Positions 26,227 to 35,584 are shown, counted from the first letter of the stretch. The stretch is DNA of 64,000 nt from Bradyrhizobium sp. 170 (GCF_023101085.1 NZ_CP064703.1:3038001-3102000), one strand, 5' to 3'. Made by a program: numbers and translations. Notes: generated by a model from the letters alone, not told the origin.

Positions 26227-26760
26227 TCACGATGTAACGGCGCCGGCGTCCGCGCGTTCGAACAGCGCCAGCAATCCTTGCAGCATGGCTGTGGGGGCAG
26301 GCGGGCAGCCGGGAATGTGCAGGTCGACCGGGACGACCTCGGAGACGCCGCCGACGACCGCATAGCTGCCGGCAAAACATCCTCCGTTCCGCGCGCAGTC
26401 TCCGACCGCCACGACCCATTTCGGGTTCGGCGTCGCGTGATAGGTGCGTTCGAGCGCCTCGCGCATGTTTTTCGTCACCGGTCCCGTCACCATCAGGACG
26501 TCGGCATGACGCGGCGAAGCGACAAACCGCAGGCCGAACCGCTCGACGTCGTAATAGGCGTTGTTGAGCGCGTGAATTTCCAGCTCGCATCCGTTACAGG
26601 ATCCGGCATCGACCTCGCGGATCGACAGGCTCCGGCCGAGCCGTCGCCGCGCGGCCTTCCCGAGCGCGGTGGCAAGCTCCGCCACGGCGGCATCATCGGG
26701 TAAAGGCGCCCGCTCGGTGAGCGGCCGGCGAAACACGCTTTCAAAAAGCAGCTTGCGCAT
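26227..26760 (-). CDS. hyfI: Hydrogenase-4/complex I small subunit (HyfI/NuoB-like)
   Basis: A 177-residue iron-sulfur subunit. Candidate ligands of the proximal [4Fe-4S] cluster are complete: Cys55 and Cys58 in SCNGCE, Cys122 in GDCARNGGC and Cys152 in PGCPPAP. The start at 26760 follows the large-subunit stop by 11 bases. In related complexes this subunit passes electrons between a soluble donor and the large subunit. Retention of the cluster suggests the complex is still redox active even though the NiFe site of its partner is lost. Confidence 0.88.
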   Translation of the reverse strand: MRKLLFESVFRRPLTERAPLPDDAAVAELATALGKAARRRLGRSLSIREVDAGSCNGCELEIHALNNAYYDVERFGLRFVASPRHADVLMVTGPVTKNMREALERTYHATPNPKWVVAVGDCARNGGCFAGSYAVVGGVSEVVPVDLHIPGCPPAPTAMLQGLLALFERADAGAVTS

Positions 26761-26771
26761 CACATGCGTCC

Positions 26772-28283
26772 TTAGAGATCGTGGCCCGAATAGGAACAGT
26801 TGAACGACTTGTTGCAGAGTGGAAAGTCCGCGACGATGTTGTTCTCGATCACGGCTTCCAGCAGCGGCCATTGAAACCAGGACGGATCGCGCATGTGGCA
26901 TCGTTCGATCAGGCCATTGCGCAAGCGCAGCCAGACCAGGACGTCACCGCGGAATCCTTCCACGACCGCCATGCCCTCGCGCACAGCCCCTCCAAGCGGC
27001 ACTTCCGTGCGCGTCGGGCCGTTGGGAAGCCGGCGCAAGATCTGCTCGATCAGCGAAAGGCTTTGCTCGACCTCGCGTACCCTGATCCAGACCCGCGCAT
27101 TGACGTCGCCCTCATTGAGCGTGGGAACATCGAAGCGCAGACGATCATAAGGCGGATAGACCAGCGCCCGGCGCGCGTCGAACGAGCGGCCTGAGGCGCG
27201 GCCGATATAGCCGCCTGCGGCATACTGCCTGGCCAGCGGCGGTTTGAGAACGCCGGTATCGACGGTGCGGTCCTGCAGCGAAGCGGTGTTGTCGTAGAGT
27301 TCGACCAGAGCCGGAAAGCGCAGCCGGATGTTGTCCAGCGCGGCCCGGATGGTTTGCACCCCGTCAGCGCCGATGTCGCGGCTGACGCCGCCGGGCACGA
27401 TGACGTCGCGCATCAGGCGATGGCCGAAGGCGGCGCCGGCGGCGCGCAGTACGCTCTCGCGCAGCACGCCGCAATGCGCGTGCATCAATGCAAAGGAGGC
27501 GTCGTTGCAGATCGCGCCGATGTCGCCGAGATGGTTGGCGAGCCGCTCCAACTCCGCTAGCAATGCCCGCAGCAACACGGCTCGGTCAGGCACGGCGAGG
27601 TCCAGCGCTGCTTCGGCCGCGCGCGAAAACGCGTAGGCGTAGGCGACGGTGCTGTCGCCCGATGTGCGCCCGGCGAGATGGACGCCGCGTTCCAGACTGG
27701 CGCCGCTCATCAGTCCGTCGATACCCTTGTGGACATATCCAAGCCGCTGTTCCAACCTGACCACGGTCTCGCCGCTGGCGGTAAAGCGGAAATGTCCGGG
27801 CTCGATGATGCCTGCATGTACCGGGCCGACCGGGATCTGGTGCAGGCCGTCGCCTTCGGCCACCAGGAGACCGTAGGGCGTCGCCTTCGGCAACGCGTCA
27901 ATGCGGTCTCCCAATGGGAATCGCACACCCCAGCGATTGTGATCGAGCCAGGGCCGCGTGTCGGGCGCGCCCTCGGCGGACAGTCCGAACAGGTCGTGGA
28001 TAGTCCGTTCCAGCCGCAGCGCCGGCGGATGGTGCTTGCCGACGGAAGGAAAGCTGCGGTCGGGGCAATCCAGGCTGACGACCGCGATCTCAGCAGCCTG
28101 TCCATCCATGATCGCCATATGCACCGTTGCGGGCTCGCCCCAAAGGCCGAGCAGGCTCCAGCGACCATGCGCCAGTTCGGTCGCGGCGAATGTCCAGACC
28201 GAAGCGTCGACGACAACGCGCGGCCACGGGCGGTGTTGCCCGACTTTGCGGCCTTCCAGCGTCAAATCGATCAGCGATGGCAT
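26772..28283 (-). CDS. hyfG: HyfG-like large subunit lacking the NiFe CxxC
   Basis: A 503-residue protein with an N-terminal NuoC-like domain (about 1-140) fused to a NuoD/hydrogenase-large-subunit domain, as in HycE and HyfG. LGYVHKGIDGLMSG (181-194) aligns with the family helix. Where hydrogenases carry RxCGxC, this protein reads RTSGDS (206-211), without cysteine. The C-terminus has CNKSFNC (490-496) and not the usual DPCxxC. With half of the NiFe ligands missing it should not be a hydrogenase. It matches the idea of energy-converting-hydrogenase-related (Ehr) complexes. Confidence 0.88.
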   Translation of the reverse strand: MPSLIDLTLEGRKVGQHRPWPRVVVDASVWTFAATELAHGRWSLLGLWGEPATVHMAIMDGQAAEIAVVSLDCPDRSFPSVGKHHPPALRLERTIHDLFGLSAEGAPDTRPWLDHNRWGVRFPLGDRIDALPKATPYGLLVAEGDGLHQIPVGPVHAGIIEPGHFRFTASGETVVRLEQRLGYVHKGIDGLMSGASLERGVHLAGRTSGDSTVAYAYAFSRAAEAALDLAVPDRAVLLRALLAELERLANHLGDIGAICNDASFALMHAHCGVLRESVLRAAGAAFGHRLMRDVIVPGGVSRDIGADGVQTIRAALDNIRLRFPALVELYDNTASLQDRTVDTGVLKPPLARQYAAGGYIGRASGRSFDARRALVYPPYDRLRFDVPTLNEGDVNARVWIRVREVEQSLSLIEQILRRLPNGPTRTEVPLGGAVREGMAVVEGFRGDVLVWLRLRNGLIERCHMRDPSWFQWPLLEAVIENNIVADFPLCNKSFNCSYSGHDL

Positions 28284-28295
28284 GTCACGTCGTTC

Positions 28296-29747
28296 CTATC
28301 CAAGCAATTGGGCCACATGCTGAAACCAGACCACCAGCGGAGCGGGAAGATAGACTCCCGCGCCCAAGACCAGTGCGAGATGAGCGAACATCGGAATGTA
28401 GGAAGCCTCAGCCGACGCCGTGCTGCCGCGCGGCTCGCCGAAGGCGACACTGGTCAGGCGCAACGTCAAGGCGCCGAAGGCCAGCAACAGCCCGAATACC
28501 AGCACGATCGCGAGCAGCGGCTGCCGTGCAAAGGTCGAACTCACGACGAGAAATTCGCTCATGAAGATCCCGAGCGGCGGCAATCCGGCGATCGCGACGA
28601 CGCCTACCACCAGTCCCCAGCCGAGCGCCGGATGGGTCACCGTCAGACCGCGGATCCGCGAAATCCGCTGGGTGCCCTTGATCTGCGAAATATGTCCGAC
28701 GGCGTAGAAGATCGCCGACTTGGTCAGGCTGTGCATCACCATGTGCAGAAGCCCGGCGAAATTGGCGAGCGGACCGCCCATGCCGAACGCGAATACGATG
28801 ATGCCCATGTGTTCGATCGAGGAATAGGCGAACAGGCGCTTGATGTCGCGCCGCCGGTACAGCATGAAGGCCGCGAAGATCAGCGAGACCAGGCCCATCG
28901 TCACCATCAGGGGGCCGGGAGCGATCGAGGCCGGATTGGCGGCGAGCAATATCTTGAAGCGCAGCAGCGCATAGAGCGCGACGTTCAGCAAAAGGCCCGA
29001 CAACACCGCTGATATCGGCGTCGGACCTTCGGCATGCGCATCCGGCAGCCAGGCGTGCAGCGGCGCGAGGCCGACCTTGGTGCCGTAGCCGAGAAACAGG
29101 AATACGAACGCGACGTTGAGAAGGGCCGCGTCGAAGTTCGCGGCGCGCTCGACCAGCAGCGTCCAGACCATGCCGTCCTGGCCTTCGCCCATCACCGGGC
29201 GGGCTGCCATATAGACCAGGATGGTGCCGAACAGCGCGAGCGCAATTCCGACGCTGCCTAGAATGAAATACTTCCAGGCGGCTTCGAGCGCCGCATGGGT
29301 ACGATAGATGCCGACCATCAGCACGGTCGTCAGCGTCGCGAGTTCGACCGCGACCCACATCAGGCCGATATTGTTGGACACGAACGCGAGGTTCATGCCG
29401 AACATCATGGTCTGGTACATGGCATGATAGAAGCGCAGGTAAGCCGGCGTCAGCCGGCCGGTTTCGAGTTCGTGCGCGATATAGCTGGCGCTGAAGATGC
29501 TGGTGGTGAATCCCACGAAGGTATTGAGTACGATGAAGACGATGTTCAGATCGTCGATCAGCACGTAAGGCCCGGGGGAGGGACGTTCGACCACGAACAG
29601 CGAAAGCGCAGACAGGAACGTCGCGAGGCTGGCGACGACGTTCAGCCGCGCTGTCACGCGGTAGCCGGGCAGGATGGCCAGCAGCGCCGCCGACCAGATC
29701 GGGATCAGCAGAACGGCGGTGACGGGATTGAAGAAGGGCAGGGTCAT
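28296..29747 (-). CDS. hyfF: Antiporter-like membrane subunit HyfF
   Basis: A 483-residue, roughly 13-14-helix protein of the NuoL/M/N-Mrp family. Proton-channel residues are visible: glutamate in LMWVAVELATLTTVLMVG and lysine in GYGTKVGLAPLHAWLPDAHAEGPTPISA. It would translocate ions in the membrane arm of the complex. Its start overlaps the hyfE stop by four bases. Confidence 0.92.
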   Translation of the reverse strand: MTLPFFNPVTAVLLIPIWSAALLAILPGYRVTARLNVVASLATFLSALSLFVVERPSPGPYVLIDDLNIVFIVLNTFVGFTTSIFSASYIAHELETGRLTPAYLRFYHAMYQTMMFGMNLAFVSNNIGLMWVAVELATLTTVLMVGIYRTHAALEAAWKYFILGSVGIALALFGTILVYMAARPVMGEGQDGMVWTLLVERAANFDAALLNVAFVFLFLGYGTKVGLAPLHAWLPDAHAEGPTPISAVLSGLLLNVALYALLRFKILLAANPASIAPGPLMVTMGLVSLIFAAFMLYRRRDIKRLFAYSSIEHMGIIVFAFGMGGPLANFAGLLHMVMHSLTKSAIFYAVGHISQIKGTQRISRIRGLTVTHPALGWGLVVGVVAIAGLPPLGIFMSEFLVVSSTFARQPLLAIVLVFGLLLAFGALTLRLTSVAFGEPRGSTASAEASYIPMFAHLALVLGAGVYLPAPLVVWFQHVAQLLG

Positions 29748-30412
29748 CGTCGTTCGCCCCTGAAGTCGTCGAGCGCGGAGACGTCCACCGAATCGAAGCG
29801 CTCGCGGATTCGGAACAGGAAGATGCCGATCACGATAAACGCGATCAGGATCGAGAACGCGACGCTGATCTCGACCACCAGCGGCATGCCCTTGGCGCCG
29901 GTCGCCGCCAGCACCAGTCCGTTTTCGAGCGACATGAATCCGACAACCTGACTGACCGCGTTGCGGCGCGTCACCATGACCAGAAGTCCGAGCAGCACCA
30001 CCGATAGGGCAAAGGCAAGATCTTCGCGCGCCAGCGGGTCGGCGTCGCTCGTCACCCGCAACATGAGAACCAGCGAGAGCGCGACCAGTCCCATCCCGGC
30101 CAGCATGGTCGGGCCGATTCCGACGGCGGATTCGATGTCGCGGTGAATTCCGAGCTGCTTGACGATGCGGTGCAGCGCCACCGGAATGACGATCGCCTTG
30201 AAGACCAGGGCGATGATCGCGGTGACGTAGAGATGGGGCGCATCCTGGATGAAAGCCTGCCAGGCGACCGAGAGCGACAGCACCAGGGCGTGGAGCGCGA
30301 ACACGTTGAGCAGCGAATAGAGGCGGTCCTGATACAGCATCATCAGGCTGATCAGCACCAGTCCGCCGGCCAGCGTGTGCGAAACGTCGAAGGCGAGGCT
30401 GTGCATTTGCAT
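29744..30412 (-). CDS. hyfE: HyfE-like membrane subunit (NuoK-related)
   Basis: A 222-residue hydrophobic protein close in length to E. coli HyfE. The C-terminal half resembles NuoK/MnhC (LLVMVTRRNAVSQVVGFMSLENGLVLAA with a buried glutamate). The start at 30412 overlaps the hyfC stop as TGATG; an ATG six bases later is an alternative. A much longer frame upstream overlaps hyfC and is not real. Confidence 0.88.
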   Translation of the reverse strand: MQMHSLAFDVSHTLAGGLVLISLMMLYQDRLYSLLNVFALHALVLSLSVAWQAFIQDAPHLYVTAIIALVFKAIVIPVALHRIVKQLGIHRDIESAVGIGPTMLAGMGLVALSLVLMLRVTSDADPLAREDLAFALSVVLLGLLVMVTRRNAVSQVVGFMSLENGLVLAATGAKGMPLVVEISVAFSILIAFIVIGIFLFRIRERFDSVDVSALDDFRGERR

Positions 30413-31368
30413 CAGAAGCTCCTCGAAACGAACAGCAGCAGGGTGCCGAGCAGGCCCAGCATGAGGGCCGCTCCGAGGAATTGCGGGACGCGAAACACCC
30501 GCATCTTCGCCGTGGCGGTCTCGAACAGCGCGAGCAGGAAGCCGGCCAGCGCGAGCTTGACGATGTAGGCGCCGGCGCCGATCGTGTAGGACAATGCGCC
30601 GCTGCCGTAGAGCGCGATCTGCCAGGGGAGGAACACGCAGGCGATCAACGAGACGTAGAGCAGCAGCTTCAGGAAAGCGCCGAGTTCGATCATTGCGAGG
30701 TGTCGTCCCGAATATTCCAGGATCATCGCCTCGTGCACCATGGTGAGTTCGAGGTGCGTCGCCGGGTTGTCGACCGGGATGCGCGCGTTCTCCGCGATCG
30801 CCACCATGAACAGCGCGACCAGCGCCATTCCGAGCGATACCCGCAAGCCTACATAGGACGACGCCAGGAAGTGCGAGACGGTCGAGAGCTGGGTCGAGCC
30901 GGCGACCAGCGCCAGACAGAATACGATCAGCAGCATCGCGGGCTCGGCAAGCGCTGCGATCATGACCTCGCGGCTGGAGCCGATGCCGCCGAAGCTGGTG
31001 CCGACGTCCATCCCCGCGAGTGCGAGGAAGAAGCGCGCGCTTCCGAGCAGCGCGACGATAGCAATGAGATCGGCGGTCCAGTTGAACAGCAGCCCGGTCG
31101 CGAAGGTCGGCACCAGGGCGGCGGCGACCCAGATCGCCGCGAAGGTGATGTAGGGTGTGACGCGGAACAACCATGATGCGTTGTCGGCCAGCACCACTTC
31201 CTTGCGCAGGAGCCGCAGCAGGTCGCGATAGGGCTGGAAGACGGAGGCGCCCTGGCGGCGTACCAGCCGGGCCTTGATCTTGCGCACGTAGCCGGTCAGG
31301 AGCGGGGCGAGCAGCAGCACGAGCAGCATCTGCACGCCTTGCACGATGATGTCGGAGATCACGACCAT
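30412..31368 (-). CDS. hyfC: HyfC-like membrane anchor (NuoH-related)
   Basis: A 318-residue multispan protein of the NuoH/HycD family: GYVRKIKARLVRRQGASVFQPYRDLLRLLRKE near the N-terminus, ENARIPVDNPATHLELTMVHEAMILEYSGRHLA in the loop that contacts the hydrophilic arm. It couples the redox arm to the antiporter-like subunits. The start overlaps the hyfB 3' end by ten bases. Confidence 0.92.
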   Translation of the reverse strand: MVVISDIIVQGVQMLLVLLLAPLLTGYVRKIKARLVRRQGASVFQPYRDLLRLLRKEVVLADNASWLFRVTPYITFAAIWVAAALVPTFATGLLFNWTADLIAIVALLGSARFFLALAGMDVGTSFGGIGSSREVMIAALAEPAMLLIVFCLALVAGSTQLSTVSHFLASSYVGLRVSLGMALVALFMVAIAENARIPVDNPATHLELTMVHEAMILEYSGRHLAMIELGAFLKLLLYVSLIACVFLPWQIALYGSGALSYTIGAGAYIVKLALAGFLLALFETATAKMRVFRVPQFLGAALMLGLLGTLLLFVSRSF

Positions 31369-33374
31369 ATCGCGAGCACCAGCAGCAGCGTGACGAGGGT
31401 GGCAAAGACCAGGCTGAGATATCGCCGGATGGTCAGGAACTGCAGGCGATTGAGCCGCGTCGACAAGAAGCCGACGGCATCCGCGATCGGCGCATACATT
31501 CCGCTCCACACCAGGTCGTGCAATTCGATTCTGAGCCGCGCCGGCCGAAGGTCTCCCGGCGGCGGCATCGTGACGTGATCGCGGGCGTGGAACACTAGCG
31601 TGCCGAACACGCGGCGGATCGGTTGCGCAAAGCTGACGCCCGAATATTGCGCGGCAGGCGTGGCGTCGGAGAAACCGCATCCCCAGGCTGGTCCTCGCCG
31701 CAGCGCGTGCGAGGCGAAGCGATGGATAAAATAAACCGCCAACGATGCACTTGCCGTGATGAATACCATCACCAGCAACCCGTTGTATGAGCTGCGGCTC
31801 TCCGCAATCGGCACGATCGAAAGCCAGGGTTGACTGGCCTGGGCCGGCATGCGGCTGCCGAGGATCTCGGTCGTGACCGGCGCAAGCGCGTCGATCGCCA
31901 GTCCCGGCAGGATTCCGGCCAGCAGGCAGAGCACGGCGAGGATGAACATGGCCGTGAGCGAGAAGCGATCGACTTCATGGGCGGCTTCCGCCGCCGTGCC
32001 GCGCGGTCGGCCGAGAAAGGTCACGCCGTAGGTTTTGACGAAACACGCCGCCGCCAGCGCAGCGGCCAAAGCGAGCATCGCGCCGACCGCGGGCACCATG
32101 ATCTTCAGCGCCCATTGCGGCAGTTCCGGACTCTGCAGCACGGCCTGGAAGATCAACCACTCCGAAACGAAGCCGTTGAACGGCGGCAGCGCCGAAATCG
32201 CGACGCAGCCGACGAGAACGACGAAGCTCGTGAACGGCATGCGGTGAATGAGGCCGCCGAGCTTGTCCATGTCCCGCTCGCCCGTCGCTGTGAGCACGGC
32301 GCCGGCTCCGAAGAACAGCAAGCTCTTGAAGAAGGAGTGGTTGAGCGCATGAAACAAGGCGGCCGTGAAGGCGAGCGCGGCCGCCGCCTTCAGGCCATTG
32401 GCCTGGAACGCCATAGCGAGGCCGAGGCTGACGAAGACGATGCCGATATTTTCGATGGTAGAGTAGGCCAAAAGGCGCTTCAGATCCTTTTCCATCATGG
32501 CGTAAAGGATGCCCATGACGGCGGTGATGCTGCCGAGGAACAACACGACCACGCTGGCCGGCCAGGTCGGCTGTCCCAGCAGATCGAACATGACGCGAAT
32601 GAAGCCGTAGATTGCGACCTTGGTCATGACGCCGCTCATCAGCGCGGACACGTGGCTCGGCGCAGCCGGATGGGCGAGCGGCAGCCAGACATGCAACGGC
32701 ACGAGGCCAGCCTTGGAACCGGCGCCGAGCAGCATCAGGATCAGCACCAGCGTCGCCGCATAGGGCGTGTGCTGTGCGGCGCGAATGGCTGCAAAGCCGT
32801 AGTCTCCCGCCGGCCCTGCCAGCAGGCCGAAGGCGAGCAACAGGGCGAGCGTGCCGAAGCTTGCCATCACGAGATAGACATAACCGGCTTTGGCGTTGCC
32901 CCGTTCGCGATGGTGCGCCATCACCAGCGCCCACGACGCCAGCGACATGAATTCCCAGCAGAGCAGATAGGAAAAGGCGTCGTCCGCCAGCACCACGAGG
33001 TTCATGCCCGCGAGAAAGGCGGGGAAGAACGGTAATACACGATGCGGCGCGGGGTCATGATGGCCGTAGCCGAGGCCATAGAGACTTGCCGACGCCCCAC
33101 CCAGATTGATGACGACGAGGAAGAACGAGGCCAGTGCGTCGAGGCGGAAGTGCGCGCCAAGCCACGGCAATCCGACCGGCAGGGTGAGGGTGGTGGCATC
33201 GGCGGCGCCGCCGAGCAGGCTGCGCAACGCGCCGGCTAACGCAATCACCGATACGGCCAGTGTCGCGCCGTAGATGACGGGTGTGGCGATCTTCGACCGG
33301 CTCAGAACGATCGCCAGCGCGGCCAACCCGAGCAGTCCGGCGACGCAGACCATTTGCAGGGCGACGGCCGACAT
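31359..33374 (-). CDS. hyfB: Antiporter-like membrane subunit HyfB
   Basis: A 671-residue NuoL-like protein. Key channel residues are kept: glutamate in LLCWEFMSLASWALV, lysine in GAGSKAGLVPLHVWLPLAHPAAPSHVSALMSGVMTK. The C-terminal extension of about 150 residues is typical of HyfB/HycC. Its ATG overlaps the stop of the XRE regulator gene (TAATG), so the regulator heads the operon. Confidence 0.93.
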   Translation of the reverse strand: MSAVALQMVCVAGLLGLAALAIVLSRSKIATPVIYGATLAVSVIALAGALRSLLGGAADATTLTLPVGLPWLGAHFRLDALASFFLVVINLGGASASLYGLGYGHHDPAPHRVLPFFPAFLAGMNLVVLADDAFSYLLCWEFMSLASWALVMAHHRERGNAKAGYVYLVMASFGTLALLLAFGLLAGPAGDYGFAAIRAAQHTPYAATLVLILMLLGAGSKAGLVPLHVWLPLAHPAAPSHVSALMSGVMTKVAIYGFIRVMFDLLGQPTWPASVVVLFLGSITAVMGILYAMMEKDLKRLLAYSTIENIGIVFVSLGLAMAFQANGLKAAAALAFTAALFHALNHSFFKSLLFFGAGAVLTATGERDMDKLGGLIHRMPFTSFVVLVGCVAISALPPFNGFVSEWLIFQAVLQSPELPQWALKIMVPAVGAMLALAAALAAACFVKTYGVTFLGRPRGTAAEAAHEVDRFSLTAMFILAVLCLLAGILPGLAIDALAPVTTEILGSRMPAQASQPWLSIVPIAESRSSYNGLLVMVFITASASLAVYFIHRFASHALRRGPAWGCGFSDATPAAQYSGVSFAQPIRRVFGTLVFHARDHVTMPPPGDLRPARLRIELHDLVWSGMYAPIADAVGFLSTRLNRLQFLTIRRYLSLVFATLVTLLLVLAIWS

Positions 33375-33673
33375 TATTTGCGCGCCCTCGCTCCGCTCGA
33401 TGTCTTGTTTTCCGCGCGATCTCCGGAACCGGCCTTGAGCCGCACGCCGCGCCCGCCGCCGTCGCTGTTCGCCCCGTCGTCGATCAATTCGATGCCGGCA
33501 TCCTCGAGCGCGGTGATCAACTTCACCAGCGAATCGACGTTGCCCCGAACCATCGTCTCACTCGCTTCCATCCGCTGGATGGTTGGCACCGAAAGCCCCG
33601 ACAGCTCCGCGAGCCGCCGCTGATCGATGCCGAGAAGCACCCTGGCAGCCCGCAATTGAGCTGCTGTGATCAT
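33374..33673 (-). CDS. Small XRE-family HTH regulator (XRE 2), first gene of the hyf-like operon
   Basis: A 99-residue paralogue of XRE 1: LRAARVLLGIDQRRLAELSGLSVPTIQRMEAS, then VRGNVDSLVKLITALEDAGIELIDDG. It overlaps hyfB by one base and is therefore cotranscribed with the complex. A regulator made in proportion to its own target operon suggests feedback control; the signal is unknown. Confidence 0.86.
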   Translation of the reverse strand: MITAAQLRAARVLLGIDQRRLAELSGLSVPTIQRMEASETMVRGNVDSLVKLITALEDAGIELIDDGANSDGGGRGVRLKAGSGDRAENKTSSGARARK

Positions 33674-33726
33674 CAGCCTGCCTTGCCAGCGGCGCTCGGG
33701 CCAAAATTAAAGGTCATTCTTGCATC

Positions 33727-33753
33727 CTAAGTATTGATGCTAATATGTCAATA
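33727..33753. promoter_or_regulatory. Candidate regulatory element upstream of XRE 2
   Basis: CTAAGTATTGATGCT (33727-33741) overlaps the inverted repeat TATTGA...TCAATA (33732-33753). A similar string, CTAAGTTGATGCT, lies upstream of XRE 1 at 25823-25835. It may be a shared operator of the two paralogous regulators; the match is short. Confidence 0.3.
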
Positions 33754-33799
33754 AGTGATATCTCAGATATCTATTCTGAGGGGTGCTCCGGGGATCATT

Positions 33800-33937
33800 C
33801 GTGCCCCGGACGCAAGCGGCGTGAGTGCTGCGGGCCGGGGCCCATTCTACTTTGCATGGGGTTGTTTTCGCGATTTTGTGTCCGGGCCCCTGCGGTGTAC
33901 CGCCGAAGGGTCTTTGCACGGCGTCCGGGACACGAGA
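33800..33937. repeat. Intergenic repeat (GTGCCCCGGACGC...GCGTCCGGGACACGAG family)
   Basis: The block begins GTGCCCCGGACGC and ends GCGTCCGGGACACGAG, giving inverted arms. The same ending recurs at 54995-55010. It fills most of the 322-base gap between XRE 2 and the DUF2889 gene, which otherwise shows no gene. Confidence 0.65.
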
Positions 33938-33995
33938 TCGTTGGGGCTTCGCACTGACGGCGGATCGATTCGACTCCAACCCATCCCATCCCGAT

Positions 33996-34577
33996 CTAAT
34001 CCTTCGCCACAGGCTTGGTCGCGAATTGCGGGAACATCGTGGCGACGATCGGGCCGTCAGTGCGCCAGGAATGGCAGCCGCCGATGAAGAATGGACGTTC
34101 ACCGGAGTTTTGCTGGTTGTCCAGCGTGTCGCGGCCTTGCGGCTTCTTGCCGTAGGACATGGTCTGGTACAGCGTGGTGACGGCGGGGCCGAGCAATTCC
34201 ATCAGATGCGTGCAAGTTTCCAGCCGGCCGATCTTGCGGCGCACTGTCTCACGCCAGCCCGGACCGACCCGCTCGCCGATCAGGCGCGTCAGGATCGGCT
34301 CGACCTCGACGCAGGTCGGGTAGGGCGTCGCCCGCATCTTCGCTTCCGCCTCGCGGATGGTCATGCTGTCGTCGATCGCGAGCCGCAGGCCGATGTCGTG
34401 CACGGGATCGCCCGGCTTCAGTTCGCCGCGAAAACGATCGGCGCGCTGGGTGAAGGGCTTTGTGTCGCGCAGCCATGCCTCGACTTCCCAGAGCCCGTCG
34501 TCGCGCAGAAAGCCTTCGCATTCGATCGACCGCGTATGCATCAGGCGGCGCGATTTGTTGCTATTTTCCAGAGGCAT
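33996..34577 (-). CDS. DUF2889 domain protein
   Basis: A 193-residue protein. HTRSIECEGFLRDDGLWEVEAWLRDTK, GDPVHDIGLRLAIDDSMTI and CTHLMELLGPAVTT are hallmarks of the DUF2889 family. Members are often found in catabolic clusters for aromatic acids and may bind or process a small molecule, but no reaction is established. Its neighbour is a quinone-reductase-like gene 29 bases upstream on the same strand, probably one transcript. Confidence 0.85.
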   Translation of the reverse strand: MPLENSNKSRRLMHTRSIECEGFLRDDGLWEVEAWLRDTKPFTQRADRFRGELKPGDPVHDIGLRLAIDDSMTIREAEAKMRATPYPTCVEVEPILTRLIGERVGPGWRETVRRKIGRLETCTHLMELLGPAVTTLYQTMSYGKKPQGRDTLDNQQNSGERPFFIGGCHSWRTDGPIVATMFPQFATKPVAKD

Positions 34578-34606
34578 CAGTTCGTATCCTGCATTGATGC
34601 GTCACT

Positions 34607-35584
34607 TCAGCCAAATTTGACGATCATCTTGCCGAGCGCCGACCGCGACTGCATGGTCTTGAACGCTTCGCGGAAATTCTCGAACGGCACGACCTTGCCG
34701 ACCACGGGCTGCAATTTGCCAGATGCCAGCCAGTCGAACAATTGCGCCATCAGGCGGGCGTGGGTCTCGGGCTCGCGCTTCTGGATCTGGGCGAGATCGA
34801 CCCCGAGCAGTGCGCCGCCCTTGAGCAGCGGCAGGTTGAACGCCAGCGCCGGAATGGTGCCCGAAGCGAATCCCACCACGAGATGCCGCCCTCGCCAGGC
34901 AATCGAGCGAAACGCCTGCAGCGCGACTTCGCCGCCGACGGGATCGAAAATCACGTCCGGCCCGTGCCCGCCCGTCAGCTCCTTGAGCGTGTCCCGCCAG
35001 TCCGCCTTGGTATAGTCGATGGTCTGATCGGCGCCGAACCGAACCGCGAAGTCGCGCTTCTCCGCCGTCGAGGCCGCGGCGATCACCCGCGCGCCCATCA
35101 GCTTGCCGAGCTGAATGGCGGCGATGCCGACGCCACCGGCCGCGCCCAGCACCAGCAATATCTCGCCGGCGCGAAGCGAGGCGCGGGCGTCCAGCGCGTA
35201 AAGCCCGGTCAGATAGTTGGCCTGAAACGATGCGCCGGCCTCGAAGGGAACCTGCGGCGGCAGGTGCTTGAGCGCCGCCGATGGCACCGAGATGTATTCG
35301 GCGAGCGCGCCGGAACGTGTCATTCCGATCACCGGCATATCAGGCCTGAACGCGGTGACGTCGTCGGCAACGGCATCGACGATGCCGGCAAACTCCGTGC
35401 CCGGCACGAACGGCAGGGGATCCTTGGTCTGATAAAGGCCTTGCACCTTCAGTCCATCGACGAAGCCGACCGCCGCGGCGCCGACCTTGACGCGGACTTC
35501 GCCTTTGGAAACGCCGGGCGTATCGATCTCCTTGATCGAGATGCCGTCGATCGAATCGTAGTTCTCGACAACCACGGCCTTCAT
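34607..35584 (-). CDS. NADPH:quinone reductase-type medium-chain oxidoreductase
   Basis: A 325-residue MDR protein without zinc ligands. NADPH-binding motif LVLGAAGGVGIAAIQLGKLMGARVIAAAS lies at about residues 143-171, and GPDVIFDPVGGEVALQAFRSIAWRGR is typical of the QOR subgroup. The ATG at 35584 begins the family N-terminus MKAVVVENYDSIDGI. A soluble enzyme that reduces quinones or enoyl compounds; the exact substrate cannot be read off. Confidence 0.87.
   Translation of the reverse strand: MKAVVVENYDSIDGISIKEIDTPGVSKGEVRVKVGAAAVGFVDGLKVQGLYQTKDPLPFVPGTEFAGIVDAVADDVTAFRPDMPVIGMTRSGALAEYISVPSAALKHLPPQVPFEAGASFQANYLTGLYALDARASLRAGEILLVLGAAGGVGIAAIQLGKLMGARVIAAASTAEKRDFAVRFGADQTIDYTKADWRDTLKELTGGHGPDVIFDPVGGEVALQAFRSIAWRGRHLVVGFASGTIPALAFNLPLLKGGALLGVDLAQIQKREPETHARLMAQLFDWLASGKLQPVVGKVVPFENFREAFKTMQSRSALGKMIVKFG

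Noticed and set aside
26227..33373. Calling the membrane complex a hydrogen-evolving hydrogenase-4/formate hydrogenlyase
   Set aside because: The large subunit lacks the N-terminal NiFe CxxC, and no formate dehydrogenase or hydrogenase maturation gene is adjacent.
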